32,272 bases of DNA from Deltaproteobacteria bacterium (lineage in GTDB: Bacteria > Desulfobacterota > Desulfobulbia > Desulfobulbales > Desulfurivibrionaceae): assembly GCA_013349285.1 (NCBI GenBank), contig DUZU01000031.1, positions 1 through 32,272 of the forward strand, written 5' to 3'. Below are positions 14,728-23,478 of this stretch, one piece after another. The first letter of the stretch is position 1. Each line of letters opens with the position of its first letter. A program made the position numbers and the translations under genes. The notes below the pieces were generated by a model that searched no databases, was not told where the DNA came from, and saw only the letters and a program-made list of their open reading frames with translations.

Positions 14728-15273
14728 TCAACCGCCGGTTGCCAGCGGGTAGCTCGCCTCCTGCCGGTGCATGGCCCCCTTGGCCGTGAGGACGCTGGAG
14801 TAGAGGTGAAATTCGTTGACCGTAAATTCCGGCGAGGCATACATGGCGTTGCCGGCCAGATACCTGGTCAGCCTGGCCAGCGGGGTTTCCCGCAGGCGGG
14901 CCATGGTCAGATGGGGAGAAAATTTGCGGCCCTCCGGCTCAAGGCCGAGGCTGACCACCGCCCTTTCCACCTTGTTGCGCAGGGCGATCACCGGCGCCTG
15001 CGGCTCGACTCCGGCCCATAACACCCTGGGTTGTTTGCGGGGCGGGAAAAAGCCGAGGCCGGAGAGGCGCAGATTAAAGGGGGGCGACTCAATCTCGGCC
15101 AGACCTTCTTTGATCTCCCGAAAAAGAGCGCCATCCACCTCGCCGACAAAACGCAGGGTCAGATGCATCTGCTCCGGCGCCACCCACCTGGCCCCGGGCA
15201 GGCCGCAACAGAGGCGGCCCAGATCCTGGGCAACCTGCTCCGGCAGATCTATGGCGATGAACAGACGATACAT
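14728..15273 (-). CDS. thpR: RNA 2',3'-cyclic phosphodiesterase (LigT/2H family)
   Basis: A 181-residue 2H phosphoesterase. Two H-x-T-x catalytic motifs are present at the proper spacing: H37-L-T39 in QMHLTLRFVG and H121-L-T123 in SPHLTMARL. The N-terminus MYRLFIAIDLP is typical of ThpR/LigT. The enzyme opens 2',3'-cyclic phosphates at RNA ends and was historically described as a 2'-5' RNA ligase. Length is usual. It is convergent with ispDF (3-4 bp between stops) and divergent from aroD across 157 bp. Nothing unusual is seen. Confidence 0.92.
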   Translation of the reverse strand: MYRLFIAIDLPEQVAQDLGRLCCGLPGARWVAPEQMHLTLRFVGEVDGALFREIKEGLAEIESPPFNLRLSGLGFFPPRKQPRVLWAGVEPQAPVIALRNKVERAVVSLGLEPEGRKFSPHLTMARLRETPLARLTRYLAGNAMYASPEFTVNEFHLYSSVLTAKGAMHRQEASYPLATGG

Positions 15274-15321
15274 AATTACCCCGAACGATCTCCGACCAAT
15301 CGAGGCAAGGCGGGATCATTG

Positions 15322-15348
15322 TTGACAAGCGGGACGCTTTAGAATAAT
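15322..15348 (+). promoter_or_regulatory. Possible promoter of the aro operon
   Basis: A consensus -35 TTGACA (15322-15327) with AATAAT (15343-15348) after only 15 bases, in the divergent thpR-aroD spacer. Spacing is shorter than ideal, so the assignment is weak. Confidence 0.35.
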
Positions 15349-15430
15349 TTTGCCCTTTTGATTCGACAAAAAAACAGTGCCGCTCGTCACTATATATATT
15401 TTTTAGCTTGTTTTACCGGAGAACACAATA

Positions 15431-16141
15431 ATGAACAACCCAGCCGCCGCCCCCATTCGCCGCCTCTGTGTTTCGGTGGCCGGTCCCACGGTTGACAGCA
15501 TCCTGGCCCTGGCCATCCAGGCCGAACCCATCGCCGATGTCATCGAGATCCGCCTCGACAGCATGAGCCGGCCGGAAATCACCCCCCTGTTCAAGGAGCT
15601 GTCCACCCCGCTGCTGTTCACCAACCGGCCGACATGGGAGGGGGGCGGCTATGCGGGCGACGAAGAAAAACGCCTGGCCCAGCTGATCGAAGCGGCCGAG
15701 GCCGGCGCCGCCTATATCGACATCGAGCTGAACACCGACCACGACCTCCAGCAGGAGCTGCTCAAGGCCGCCCATGAAAAAGGCTGCCAAACCATTGTTT
15801 CCTGGCATGATTTCAAAACCACCGCCTCCAGCCAGGGCCTGCTCCAGATCTTGCAAAAACAGTATCGCTGCGGCGCCAAAATCGGCAAAATCGTCACCAC
15901 CGCCCGCAACTACCAGGATGTGCTCCGGGTTCTCGCCCTGCAGACCGAAGCGGCGGAGATGGGCTTTCCCCTGATCGCCTTCTGCATGGGCAGGGCCGGG
16001 ATGGTGAGCCGGATCGCCACCGTCGACCTGGGCGGCTACATGACCTATGCCGCGCCGGACAACGGCACCGCCACCGCGCCGGGGCAGCTGCCGGCCACCA
16101 CGGTCCGCAACATCCTCACGGAGCTTGCCAGTGCAGATTAA
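15431..16141 (+). CDS. aroD: 3-dehydroquinate dehydratase, type I
   Basis: A 236-residue Schiff-base (type I) dehydroquinase converting 3-dehydroquinate to 3-dehydroshikimate. The substrate-binding segment ADVIEIRLDSM lies near residues 34-44. The catalytic histidine is in VSWHDFKTT near 122, and the Schiff-base lysine is in GAKIGKIVTTA near 150. The C-terminal segment with GQLPA is typical of the substrate loop. GGAG lies 9 bases before the ATG. It is the first of three shikimate genes; aroE starts inside its last codons, so the genes are likely co-translated. Confidence 0.95.
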   Translation: MNNPAAAPIRRLCVSVAGPTVDSILALAIQAEPIADVIEIRLDSMSRPEITPLFKELSTPLLFTNRPTWEGGGYAGDEEKRLAQLIEAAEAGAAYIDIELNTDHDLQQELLKAAHEKGCQTIVSWHDFKTTASSQGLLQILQKQYRCGAKIGKIVTTARNYQDVLRVLALQTEAAEMGFPLIAFCMGRAGMVSRIATVDLGGYMTYAAPDNGTATAPGQLPATTVRNILTELASAD

Positions 16142-16955
16142 CGGCGCCACCGAACTTTACGGGATCATGGGCAACCCGGTCAGACACAGCCTGAGCCCGG
16201 CCATGCACAATGCCGCCTTCGGCGCCCTTGACCTCAACAAGGTCTATGTGCCCTTTGCCGTGGAAGACGTGGCCGCCGCCATGACCGGCTTCCGCGCCAT
16301 GGGCGTAAAGGGGGTCAGTGTCACCATCCCCCATAAACAGGCGGTCATCGAACACCTCGACTCCATCGATCCGGTGGCCAAAAAGATCGGGGCGGTCAAC
16401 ACCCTGGTCATCAACCACGCCAAGATCCACGGCCTTAACACCGATTGGCTGGGGGCCAACCGGGCGCTGGCCGAACAAATCGAGATCAAAGGCAGCTCGG
16501 TGTTGCTGTTAGGGGCAGGCGGCTCGGCCCGGGCCATCGGTTTCGGCCTGCTGGAAGCGGGGGCTGCAGTGACCATTGCCAGCCGCACCCCGGCAACCGG
16601 CCGCGCCCTGGCCGATTCCCTGGGGGTGAACTGGCTGCCCATCGCCAAAGCCCCGGGCCATCAGGCCGATATCTTGATCAACGCCACCTCGGTGGGCATG
16701 ACCCCCAAAGAGGAGCAATCCCCCATTGCCGCCACCGCCTTGGCCGATTACAAGGTGGTCATGGACATTGTCTACGCCCCCCTTGACACCAAATTACTGC
16801 AAGAAGCCGAACTGGCGGGCTGCCGGACGGTTAACGGCCTGGCCATGCTGCTCTACCAGGGCGTTGCCCAATTTGAAACCTGGACCGGACGCGCCGCGCC
16901 GGTTGACCTTATGCAAAAAAGCCTGCTCACCAGCCTGGGCTACACGAAAGAATAA
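16131..16955 (+). CDS. aroE: Shikimate dehydrogenase (GTG start)
   Basis: A 274-residue NADP-dependent enzyme reducing 3-dehydroshikimate to shikimate. Motifs include GNPVRHSLSPAMHNAAF (substrate serines), SVTIPHKQAV with the catalytic lysine near residue 67, NTDWLGANRAL with the catalytic aspartate near 103, and the Rossmann LLGAGGSARAIGFGL near 130. The NADP-type basic cluster reads ASRTPATG. The start is a GTG at 16131 with GGAG 7 bases upstream, giving V-Q-I-N-G-A-T-E-L-Y-G-I-M-G-N; this overlaps the aroD stop by 11 bp. Longer upstream extensions of the frame are proline/arginine-rich read-through of aroD and are rejected. Confidence 0.95.
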   Translation: MQINGATELYGIMGNPVRHSLSPAMHNAAFGALDLNKVYVPFAVEDVAAAMTGFRAMGVKGVSVTIPHKQAVIEHLDSIDPVAKKIGAVNTLVINHAKIHGLNTDWLGANRALAEQIEIKGSSVLLLGAGGSARAIGFGLLEAGAAVTIASRTPATGRALADSLGVNWLPIAKAPGHQADILINATSVGMTPKEEQSPIAATALADYKVVMDIVYAPLDTKLLQEAELAGCRTVNGLAMLLYQGVAQFETWTGRAAPVDLMQKSLLTSLGYTKE

Positions 16956-16961
16956 GAGACC

Positions 16962-18236
16962 ATGAAAGAAATCAAACCCCTCGACCATATCGACACCACC
17001 CTGACGGTGCCGGGCTCCAAAAGCCTGACCCAGCGCGCCCTTATCGCCGCGGCCTTGGCCGACGGCACCACCACCCTGCAGGGCCCGCTGAAAAGCGAGG
17101 ACACCGAATACACCTCCCAGGCCCTGGCCGCCATGGGCATCAGCGTAAAGCAACATGGCGAACAATGGCGGATTGAGGGCAAGGGCGGCCGGATCGAGCA
17201 GCCGAAGGCGGAGATCTATCTGGGCAACAACGGCACCGCCACCCGCTTTCTGACCTCGGTCGCCGCTCTCGGCCACGGCGATTTCACCATCAACGGCGAC
17301 ACCCGGATGACCGAACGCCCGATCAAACCTTTAATGGAGGCCCTGGCCGGCTGGGGGGTCGATATCAAGAGCATCCACAACACCGGTTGTCCGCCGGTGG
17401 CGATCAAGGCCGCTGGCCTTAACGGCGGCGCCACCCTGCTGCCCGAGGGCAAGAGCAGCCAGTATCTCTCCTCCCTGCTGCTGGTGGCGCCCTACGCCAG
17501 ACAGGCGGCCGAGCTGAAGGTGGCCGGCGAGGTGCTGTCAAAGCCCTATGTCACCATGACCCTGGCGGTGATGAATGATTTCGGCATCACGGTGCAGGCC
17601 AACCAGGAACTCAACCATTTCATCATTCCCCAGGGCAGCTACCGGGCTCAGGATTACCAGGTGGAGGGCGACGCCTCCAGCGCCTCTTATTTCTGGGCGG
17701 CGGCCGCGATCACCGGCGGCCGGGTGACGGTGGCCAACGTGCCCTCCCCTTCCCTGCAGGGCGACGCGGCCCTGGTCGATATCCTGGCCAAGATGGGCTG
17801 CCGGGTGGAGAAGAGCAAGGCCGGGATCACCGTAATCGGCAGCAAGGAGCTGAAGGGGGTGGAGGTGGACATGGGCGATTGCCCGGACGTGGTGCCGACC
17901 CTGGCCGTGGTGGCCAGCCGGGCCAAGGGCAGAACCGTAATCAGAAACATCGCCCACCTGCGGATCAAGGAATGCGACCGGCTGCACGTCATGGTCAAGG
18001 AGCTGAGCAAGCTCGGGGCCAGAATTGCCGAAACCGAAGACACCATGATCATCGAGGGGATGGATGCGGACGCGCCCAGCATGCACGGCGCCGAGATCGA
18101 CACCTACAACGACCATCGGATCGCCATGTGCTTTGCGGTGGCCGGGCTGGTGGTGCCCGGGGTCAAGGTGCGCGGCGAGGAATGCGTGGTCAAATCCTTC
18201 CCCGATTTCTGGGAGAGATTCCAGCTTCTCTATTAA
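16962..18236 (+). CDS. aroA: 3-phosphoshikimate 1-carboxyvinyltransferase (EPSP synthase)
   Basis: A 424-residue enzyme joining phosphoenolpyruvate to shikimate 3-phosphate. Family motifs in order: PGSKSLTQRAL (lysine and serine near residues 18-28, phosphate binding), LGNNGTATRFL near 87-97, TERPIKPL near 116, EGDASSASYF near 230, RIKECDRL near 333 with the catalytic glutamate, and NDHRIAM near 376. The N-N-G-T-A-T-R variant of the usual N-[AS]-G-T-[AT]-x-R motif is worth noting for inhibitor sensitivity class, which cannot be decided by eye. It begins 6 bp after aroE and ends 3 bp before the convergent pgi stop. Confidence 0.95.
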   Translation: MKEIKPLDHIDTTLTVPGSKSLTQRALIAAALADGTTTLQGPLKSEDTEYTSQALAAMGISVKQHGEQWRIEGKGGRIEQPKAEIYLGNNGTATRFLTSVAALGHGDFTINGDTRMTERPIKPLMEALAGWGVDIKSIHNTGCPPVAIKAAGLNGGATLLPEGKSSQYLSSLLLVAPYARQAAELKVAGEVLSKPYVTMTLAVMNDFGITVQANQELNHFIIPQGSYRAQDYQVEGDASSASYFWAAAAITGGRVTVANVPSPSLQGDAALVDILAKMGCRVEKSKAGITVIGSKELKGVEVDMGDCPDVVPTLAVVASRAKGRTVIRNIAHLRIKECDRLHVMVKELSKLGARIAETEDTMIIEGMDADAPSMHGAEIDTYNDHRIAMCFAVAGLVVPGVKVRGEECVVKSFPDFWERFQLLY

Positions 18237-18239
18237 GCT

Positions 18240-19904
18240 TTACTTATCGACCAAGCCGGCGGCCTGGAGCATGGCCCAGCCCAGCTCATCGCGGTCGGCG
18301 CCGCTGTACTGCGGATCGTTCCGGCGCCCGGCAAAATGGCCCAGGAGGCGGTCGGCCAGTTTTTTACCGAGCTGAACCCCCTCCTGATCAAAGGAATTGA
18401 TATTCCAGATAAAGCCCTGCAGCACCACCTTGGCCTCATACAGGGCGAGCAGCGCCCCCATGCTGTACGGGGTCAACCGCTCCCCGAGCAGGATGACATT
18501 GGGCCGGTTGCCGGCAAACCGCTTGTTTGGATTATCGTTGACCTGGCCGGTGGCCAGGGCCAGGGACTGGGCGAGTAGATTGGCCAGCAGTTTTTCCTGG
18601 GAAGTGCTCTCCTTGATAAGCAAATCGCTCTGATACTGGCTGTGCCTGAAGCCGATAAACTCGGCCGGCACGATCACGGTCCCCTGGTGGATCAGCTGAT
18701 AAAAGGCATGCTGGCCGTTGGTGCCGGGCTCGCCCCAGATAATCGGGCCGCTCTGCCAGGCAAGATCCTTGCCCTGCCGGGTGACGGACTTGCCGTTGCT
18801 CTCCATGTCGCATTGCTGCAAATGGGCGGCAAAGCGGACCAGGGCCTGGCTGTAAGGCAGGATGGCCACGGTCTGGTGCCCCAGAAAATTATGATTCCAG
18901 ATCCCCAACAGGGCCAGGAGCAAGGCGGGATTTTTCTTGAGATCAGGCTCCTCGGCGGCCTGGTCCATCTCATTGGCGCCCCTTAGAATCTCCAGCACCT
19001 GATCATAGCCCAGGGCAAAGCCGAGCATCACCGCCCCCACCATCGAGGTGGCGCTGTAGCGGCCGCCGATATAATCAAACATATAAAAGGAACGCAGATA
19101 GCGCTCGGGATTATCCATGGGCGAGTGCTTGCCGGTGACCGCCAGGAAATGATCCTTGGGCTTCAGGCCGGCCTTGGCAAAGGCGGCCCGCACCAGCTCC
19201 TCGTTGGTCAGGGTTTCCAGGGTGGAGCCGCTTTTGGAGACCACATTGACCAGGGTTCGGGACAGATCCAGCCCGGCCAGCACCGCCGCCGCATCGTCCG
19301 GGTCCACGTTGCTGATAAAATGGACGCGCCGCCCCTTTTGCCGGAAGGCGGCCAGGGCCAGGTACAGGGCGCGGGGGCCAAGGTCGGAGCCGCCGATCCC
19401 CACATGGACCAGATCGGTAAAAACCTCCCCCTTGCTGTTGGCGATCTTACCGCTGTCGAGCTCACCAAGAAACTCCCGGAGCTTGGCCAACTCGGTCCGG
19501 GCCTCGGCCGCCGCCTCTCCCGCCTGGGGCGAATCGGAAAAAAGATCGCGGCAGGCGGTATGCAGCACCTGGCGCTCCTCACTGGCAAATCCTACGATCC
19601 GGTTGAGGACCGCCCCTTTCTTCATCATGCCAAACTGGGCCACGGCGCCGCTCTCATCGGCCAACTGCTGCAGCCCGGCCAGCACCGAATCATCAAGGCG
19701 CTGACAGGCATAGAGCAAATCAAACCCTGCTGCACCGCACCGATAGGCGGAAATCCTTTCCGGAGAAAGACCGGCCGGCCCGGTTAGATCATAGGGCTTG
19801 GCAGCCAGGCCTTTCAGGAGAGCCACTGCCGGCAGTCTGCTGAAATCACGCGAAAAATACACGGCACAATCTTCTCCAACTGCAGCATTGGTGGCTTGAC
19901 GCAT
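18240..19904 (-). CDS. pgi: Glucose-6-phosphate isomerase
   Basis: A 554-residue cytosolic enzyme interconverting glucose 6-phosphate and fructose 6-phosphate. Visible motifs are VHVGIGGSDLGPRAL near residue 150, SKSGSTLETLTNE near 210 (phosphate-binding serines), GGRYSATSMVGAVMLGFALG near 275, the catalytic GEPGTNGQHAFYQL near 380, and a lysine near the C-terminal FDQEGVQLGKKLAD. The frame opens at 19940, but the ATG at 19904 has AAGGAG 6 bases upstream and is chosen. Upstream DNA (19905-20146) is very AT-rich and separates it from the divergent J-domain gene. It lies apart from the other glycolytic genes of the window. Confidence 0.95.
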   Translation of the reverse strand: MRQATNAAVGEDCAVYFSRDFSRLPAVALLKGLAAKPYDLTGPAGLSPERISAYRCGAAGFDLLYACQRLDDSVLAGLQQLADESGAVAQFGMMKKGAVLNRIVGFASEERQVLHTACRDLFSDSPQAGEAAAEARTELAKLREFLGELDSGKIANSKGEVFTDLVHVGIGGSDLGPRALYLALAAFRQKGRRVHFISNVDPDDAAAVLAGLDLSRTLVNVVSKSGSTLETLTNEELVRAAFAKAGLKPKDHFLAVTGKHSPMDNPERYLRSFYMFDYIGGRYSATSMVGAVMLGFALGYDQVLEILRGANEMDQAAEEPDLKKNPALLLALLGIWNHNFLGHQTVAILPYSQALVRFAAHLQQCDMESNGKSVTRQGKDLAWQSGPIIWGEPGTNGQHAFYQLIHQGTVIVPAEFIGFRHSQYQSDLLIKESTSQEKLLANLLAQSLALATGQVNDNPNKRFAGNRPNVILLGERLTPYSMGALLALYEAKVVLQGFIWNINSFDQEGVQLGKKLADRLLGHFAGRRNDPQYSGADRDELGWAMLQAAGLVDK

Positions 19905-20146
19905 GGACGACTCCTTAGCTAGATTGCCTTGATCCAGCACAAAAAAATATTAAAAAATATACTTTTATATGCTATATAATATGAACAATTATTAATATTA
20001 TAGAAAAAAATACCGGCCTGCGAAAATCATCATAGCATAAAGGTGATTTTTTTATTACCAACAACAAATGATAAAATAATATTTTTTCATGGTAAATATC
20101 CGGCCTTTTTTATCCGCCACCAAAACCGGGAGCTATAAATTACGCC

Positions 20147-21004
20147 ATGCCTGTGGTTGTCGCTGAAAAAGAACTCTTTCGCGCCTGTGAGGTTATTTTT
20201 GGCGCGGAACTGAATATCTCCCGGGAATTCCTTGAGTATCTGCAATTATCCGGGATCAAAAGCGCCTACCGGAAACGGGCGATGGAGACCCATCCCGACC
20301 GGATGACCAATGCCGCCGAAGACGCCAGACAGCAAAGCTCCGATTTGTTCATGGCGGTCCAAGGCGCCTATGAAAACCTGATTACCTTTCTGGACGCCCG
20401 GGAAAAGGGCTACCGGCTGCCGAGCCTGCAACCACGTCCAACCGCCAGAAGGCCGACCCGGCCCGCCCACCGGCCGTCGCCGGCCCGCCCCGCTTACCGC
20501 AGCCAACCCAACAGCGCCCGGGCAAACAATAATTTTCACAGCGGGCAAGCCCGGCCGGAATCATCATTCTGGAATATCGAAAACCTTTATTGCGGGCCAA
20601 TGCCGAACCGCAGATTGCTGCTGGGCCACTTCATGTACTACTCCGGGCTCATCAACTGGCGCACCTTGATCCAGGCCCTGATCTGGCAGCGCACCGAGCG
20701 GCCAAAGCTCGGCGAGCTCGGCTGCCGCTTCGGCATGCTCACCGAAAAAGACGTGCTCCATATCCTGAAAAACCGGCCGACCCTCCAGCCTTTCGGTAAA
20801 ACCGCCCTGGACATGGGGCTGCTGACCGATGCCCAGTTGCGGATGCTGATCTTCCACCAGAAACGGCTGCAACGCAAATTCGGTGAATTTTTCGTGGAAA
20901 AAAAGATCATGGGGCCGGACCAGCTCCGCGAGCTGCTTAACCAGTACCAAAGCCACAATGCCGCCATTATCGGGGAATTCAACAGGTCACGGGTTCGGTT
21001 CTGA
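20147..21004 (+). CDS. J-domain protein with C-terminal repeat modules resembling type II secretion/pilus ATPase N-domains
   Basis: A 285-residue protein of mixed architecture. Residues about 20-85 form a J-domain with the Hsp70-activating H-P-D at 49-51 (KRAMETHPDRM). A proline/arginine/serine-rich linker covers about 92-140. The C-terminal half holds repeated short modules of the form 'G-x-L-x-x-x-G-[LIM]-[LIM]-T-x-x-x-L-x-x-x-L': KLGELGCRFGMLTEKDVLHI, FGKTALDMGLLTDAQLRMLI and KFGEFFVEKKIMGPDQLREL. These resemble the N-terminal modules of GspE/PilB-type ATPases (MshEN-like), which can bind c-di-GMP in some proteins. The combination suggests a co-chaperone recruited to a specific client or complex. 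Function unproven; the start has only a distant GGGAG. Confidence 0.72.
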   Translation: MPVVVAEKELFRACEVIFGAELNISREFLEYLQLSGIKSAYRKRAMETHPDRMTNAAEDARQQSSDLFMAVQGAYENLITFLDAREKGYRLPSLQPRPTARRPTRPAHRPSPARPAYRSQPNSARANNNFHSGQARPESSFWNIENLYCGPMPNRRLLLGHFMYYSGLINWRTLIQALIWQRTERPKLGELGCRFGMLTEKDVLHILKNRPTLQPFGKTALDMGLLTDAQLRMLIFHQKRLQRKFGEFFVEKKIMGPDQLRELLNQYQSHNAAIIGEFNRSRVRF

Positions 21005-21099
21005 GATAAAGTTTACTTATCCCCGCCCGCATCGCACCCCCTTGACCCCCCCATTTACTTTCGCGGCCCAGCGGCCGGCGGCATAACCCTGACGACAAC

Positions 21100-22953
21100 A
21101 TGATATATAACAATCTCATCTACCTGCTGGTGGTTATCCTGATGCTCACCACCAGCAGCAGCCCGGAAAAAACCCAAATCCCCTTTCTCCATGCCGCCAT
21201 TATTTTTGCGGCCAAGGGCTTTATCTTCCAGCAGGTAGCCCACCACCTCTTCAACCGGCGGCCCATCCGCAAGGCGGCCGATTATTTTGCCGCCGAACAA
21301 AAACTTTCCATCCTGGCCATCATCTGCATGGCCATTGATGTCTACCTGCTGGAATGCCTATATTATTTCAACAAATTACCCTTCACCACCGAACTGCCCT
21401 TTCTGCTGAACGTCTGCGGGATCATCATTTTCTTTGCCTATCTCTGCCTGATCTGGGTAACGGCCCGGCCGAAGTACGGCCTGATCTTCGGCCGAAAGCA
21501 AAAAGCCGCGGCCTTTGTCGCGGCCAATCTTAAAATAAACCTGGCCACCATCCTGCCCTGGCTGCTGCTGTCGCTTGCCTCCGACCTGTTGCAGCTTCTA
21601 CCCCTGCCCGCACTCAAGAACTTTCTCTCCTCCCCCTGGGGCGAGCCGACCCTGCTCCTGATTTTTTTCGCGGTGCTGGTCGTCGGCATGCCGGTCATCC
21701 TGGTGCGCATGTGGAACTGCACCCCGCTGCCGGTCGGCCCCACCCGCAGCATGATCGAAGATTTCTGCCGCAGCCAGAACCTGCGCTTTGCCGAGATCAT
21801 GAGCTGGCCCCTGTTTGAGGGGCAGATGCTCACCGCCGGCGTGATGGGCCTGACCCGCCACTTCCGTTACCTGCTGGTCACCCCGGCCCTGCTCGCCGCG
21901 ATGAGCCCGGCCGAGGTCAAGGCGGTGATGGCCCATGAAATCGGCCATGTGAAACGCTACCACCTGCAACTCTATCTCTTTTTGTTCCTGGGCTTCGGTA
22001 TGCTGGCCCAATTGAGCACCTCGCCCCTGCTGGCCCTGCTCCTCAACTCGGATATCTTCTATCAGGCGGTCACCTTCACCGGCAAATCCCCGGACACGGT
22101 GCTCACCTTTGCCTCCACCCTCACCCTGTTGCTCTTCATGCTCATCTACTTCCGGCTGATCTTCGGTTTTTTCATGCGCAACTTCGAACGCCAGGCCGAT
22201 CTCCACGCGATGGCCGCCATGGGCGATGTCGCCCCGCTGGTCCGGGTTTTTGAAAAAATTGCCTGGCTGAGCGGCAAAATCCGCGATCTACCCAGCTGGC
22301 ACCATTTCGGTATCGGCGAACGGATCGATTTTCTGCTCAACTGCCAACAGGACGGCCGGCAGATAGCCCGCCACCATCGCAAGGTCCACCTGGCCCTGGC
22401 CCTCTACCTGCTGGTTCTTATCTCCGGGGGGCTGCTCATTTGGCAGATGCCCCAGGATTTTCTCGGTGATGCCCCGAAAATAAAATTTGCCGAGGCCCTG
22501 ATCAAAGAAAAAATGAGCCAGGAGCCCGGCCAGGCCATGTGGCCGCAGCTGTTGGCCGACCTGCAACACAGTCACGGCCGCTACCCCCAGGCGATCACGG
22601 CCTACGAACAGGCCATCGCCCTGGACCCGGCCAATGCCGAAACCTTGAACAACCTGGCCTGGCTCTTGCTCACCGCCCAGGAGCCCGAACTGCTCAACCC
22701 GGCCCGCGCCCTGAGCCTGGCCCGAACCGCGGCCGACCTCGTCAGGAGCCCGCATATCCTCGACACCCTGGCCACCGCCTACTGGGCCAACAATATGCGT
22801 CAAGAGGCGATCGCCATTGGCCAAGAAGCCCTCGCCTTGAGCCGGGACAACCAAAAATTCTACCGCGAGCAGATTGAGCGCTTTAAAAACAGCGATTTTT
22901 CCGCGGCAATCTATTCCCCTGCAAACAATACCAGTGATAATGGCCAGTTATGA
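21100..22953 (+). CDS. Membrane M48-family zinc metallopeptidase with C-terminal TPRs
   Basis: A 617-residue integral membrane protein. Several hydrophobic helices occupy residues 1-220. The zinc-binding HEIGH (H-E-x-x-H) is at 279-283 in VMAHEIGHVKRYH, with the third ligand at E363 in FERQADLHAM, as in HtpX/Ste24-type M48 peptidases. More helices lie between (about 290-350), and another near 428-447. The C-terminal region (about 470-600) contains tetratricopeptide-like helices, for example GRYPQAITAYEQAIALDPAN and AETLNNLAWLLL. Such proteins are expected to act in membrane protein quality control, but the substrate is unknown. The stop overlaps the start of cobO. No strong ribosome-binding site is seen before the ATG. 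Confidence 0.87.
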   Translation: MIYNNLIYLLVVILMLTTSSSPEKTQIPFLHAAIIFAAKGFIFQQVAHHLFNRRPIRKAADYFAAEQKLSILAIICMAIDVYLLECLYYFNKLPFTTELPFLLNVCGIIIFFAYLCLIWVTARPKYGLIFGRKQKAAAFVAANLKINLATILPWLLLSLASDLLQLLPLPALKNFLSSPWGEPTLLLIFFAVLVVGMPVILVRMWNCTPLPVGPTRSMIEDFCRSQNLRFAEIMSWPLFEGQMLTAGVMGLTRHFRYLLVTPALLAAMSPAEVKAVMAHEIGHVKRYHLQLYLFLFLGFGMLAQLSTSPLLALLLNSDIFYQAVTFTGKSPDTVLTFASTLTLLLFMLIYFRLIFGFFMRNFERQADLHAMAAMGDVAPLVRVFEKIAWLSGKIRDLPSWHHFGIGERIDFLLNCQQDGRQIARHHRKVHLALALYLLVLISGGLLIWQMPQDFLGDAPKIKFAEALIKEKMSQEPGQAMWPQLLADLQHSHGRYPQAITAYEQAIALDPANAETLNNLAWLLLTAQEPELLNPARALSLARTAADLVRSPHILDTLATAYWANNMRQEAIAIGQEALALSRDNQKFYREQIERFKNSDFSAAIYSPANNTSDNGQL

Positions 22954-23474
22954 TGAAAAAAGGATTACTGATTGTTAATACCGGCAACAGCAAAGGAAAA
23001 ACCACCGCCGCCTTCGGCCAGGCATTGCGCTCTGCCGGTCAGGGGCTCAAGGTCTGCATCATCCAGTTCATCAAGGGCCATGACCAGACCGGCGAAGCCA
23101 AGGCGGTGCGGGCCCACCTGGCCGAGAACATCGAACTGCACATCACCGGCTCGGGCTTTACCTGGCAACAGGATCAACAACGGGTGCAAGAGGCAGCCGA
23201 CCAGGGCTGGCAGCTGGCCCGGGCTAAAATCAGCAGCGATGCCTACGACATGATCGTCCTCGACGAGTTCACTTATCTGCTGAGCTACCAACTCATTGAC
23301 GAAAACCAGGCCCTGGATTTCATCAAAAATCGGCCGCCACGCCTGCACATCGTCATCACCGGCCGCAATGCCGGGCCGGGATTAATCGAAGCCGCTGATC
23401 TGGTTACGGAAATGCGGGAGATAAAACACCATTACCGGCAAGGGGTAAAGGCGCAAAAAGGGATTGAATTTTAA
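22950..23474 (+). CDS. cobO: Cob(I)yrinic acid a,c-diamide adenosyltransferase (CobO/BtuR type)
   Basis: A 174-residue P-loop enzyme that adenosylates the cobalt of corrinoids using ATP. The Walker A motif is GNSKGKTTAAFG near residues 11-22. FIKGHDQTGE and a tryptophan/glutamine segment follow, then YDMIVLDEFTYLLSYQLID (Walker B-like, about 92-110) and the C-terminal TGRNAGPGLIEAADLVTEM typical of the family. The length is slightly short of the 190-200 seen in enteric BtuR but within the family. Two adjacent ATG codons are possible; the first overlaps the peptidase TGA as ATGA, pointing to translational coupling. No other corrinoid gene is in the window, although nickel uptake genes lie 5 kb away. 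Confidence 0.92.
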   Translation: MMKKGLLIVNTGNSKGKTTAAFGQALRSAGQGLKVCIIQFIKGHDQTGEAKAVRAHLAENIELHITGSGFTWQQDQQRVQEAADQGWQLARAKISSDAYDMIVLDEFTYLLSYQLIDENQALDFIKNRPPRLHIVITGRNAGPGLIEAADLVTEMREIKHHYRQGVKAQKGIEF

Positions 23475-23478
23475 AGGG

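Noticed and set aside
20030-20062. AAAATCA...TGATTTTTTT inverted repeat upstream of the J-domain gene
   Set aside because: Very AT-rich, weak 7-bp stem, and no transcript pointing into it on the plus strand; likely chance in an AT-rich spacer.
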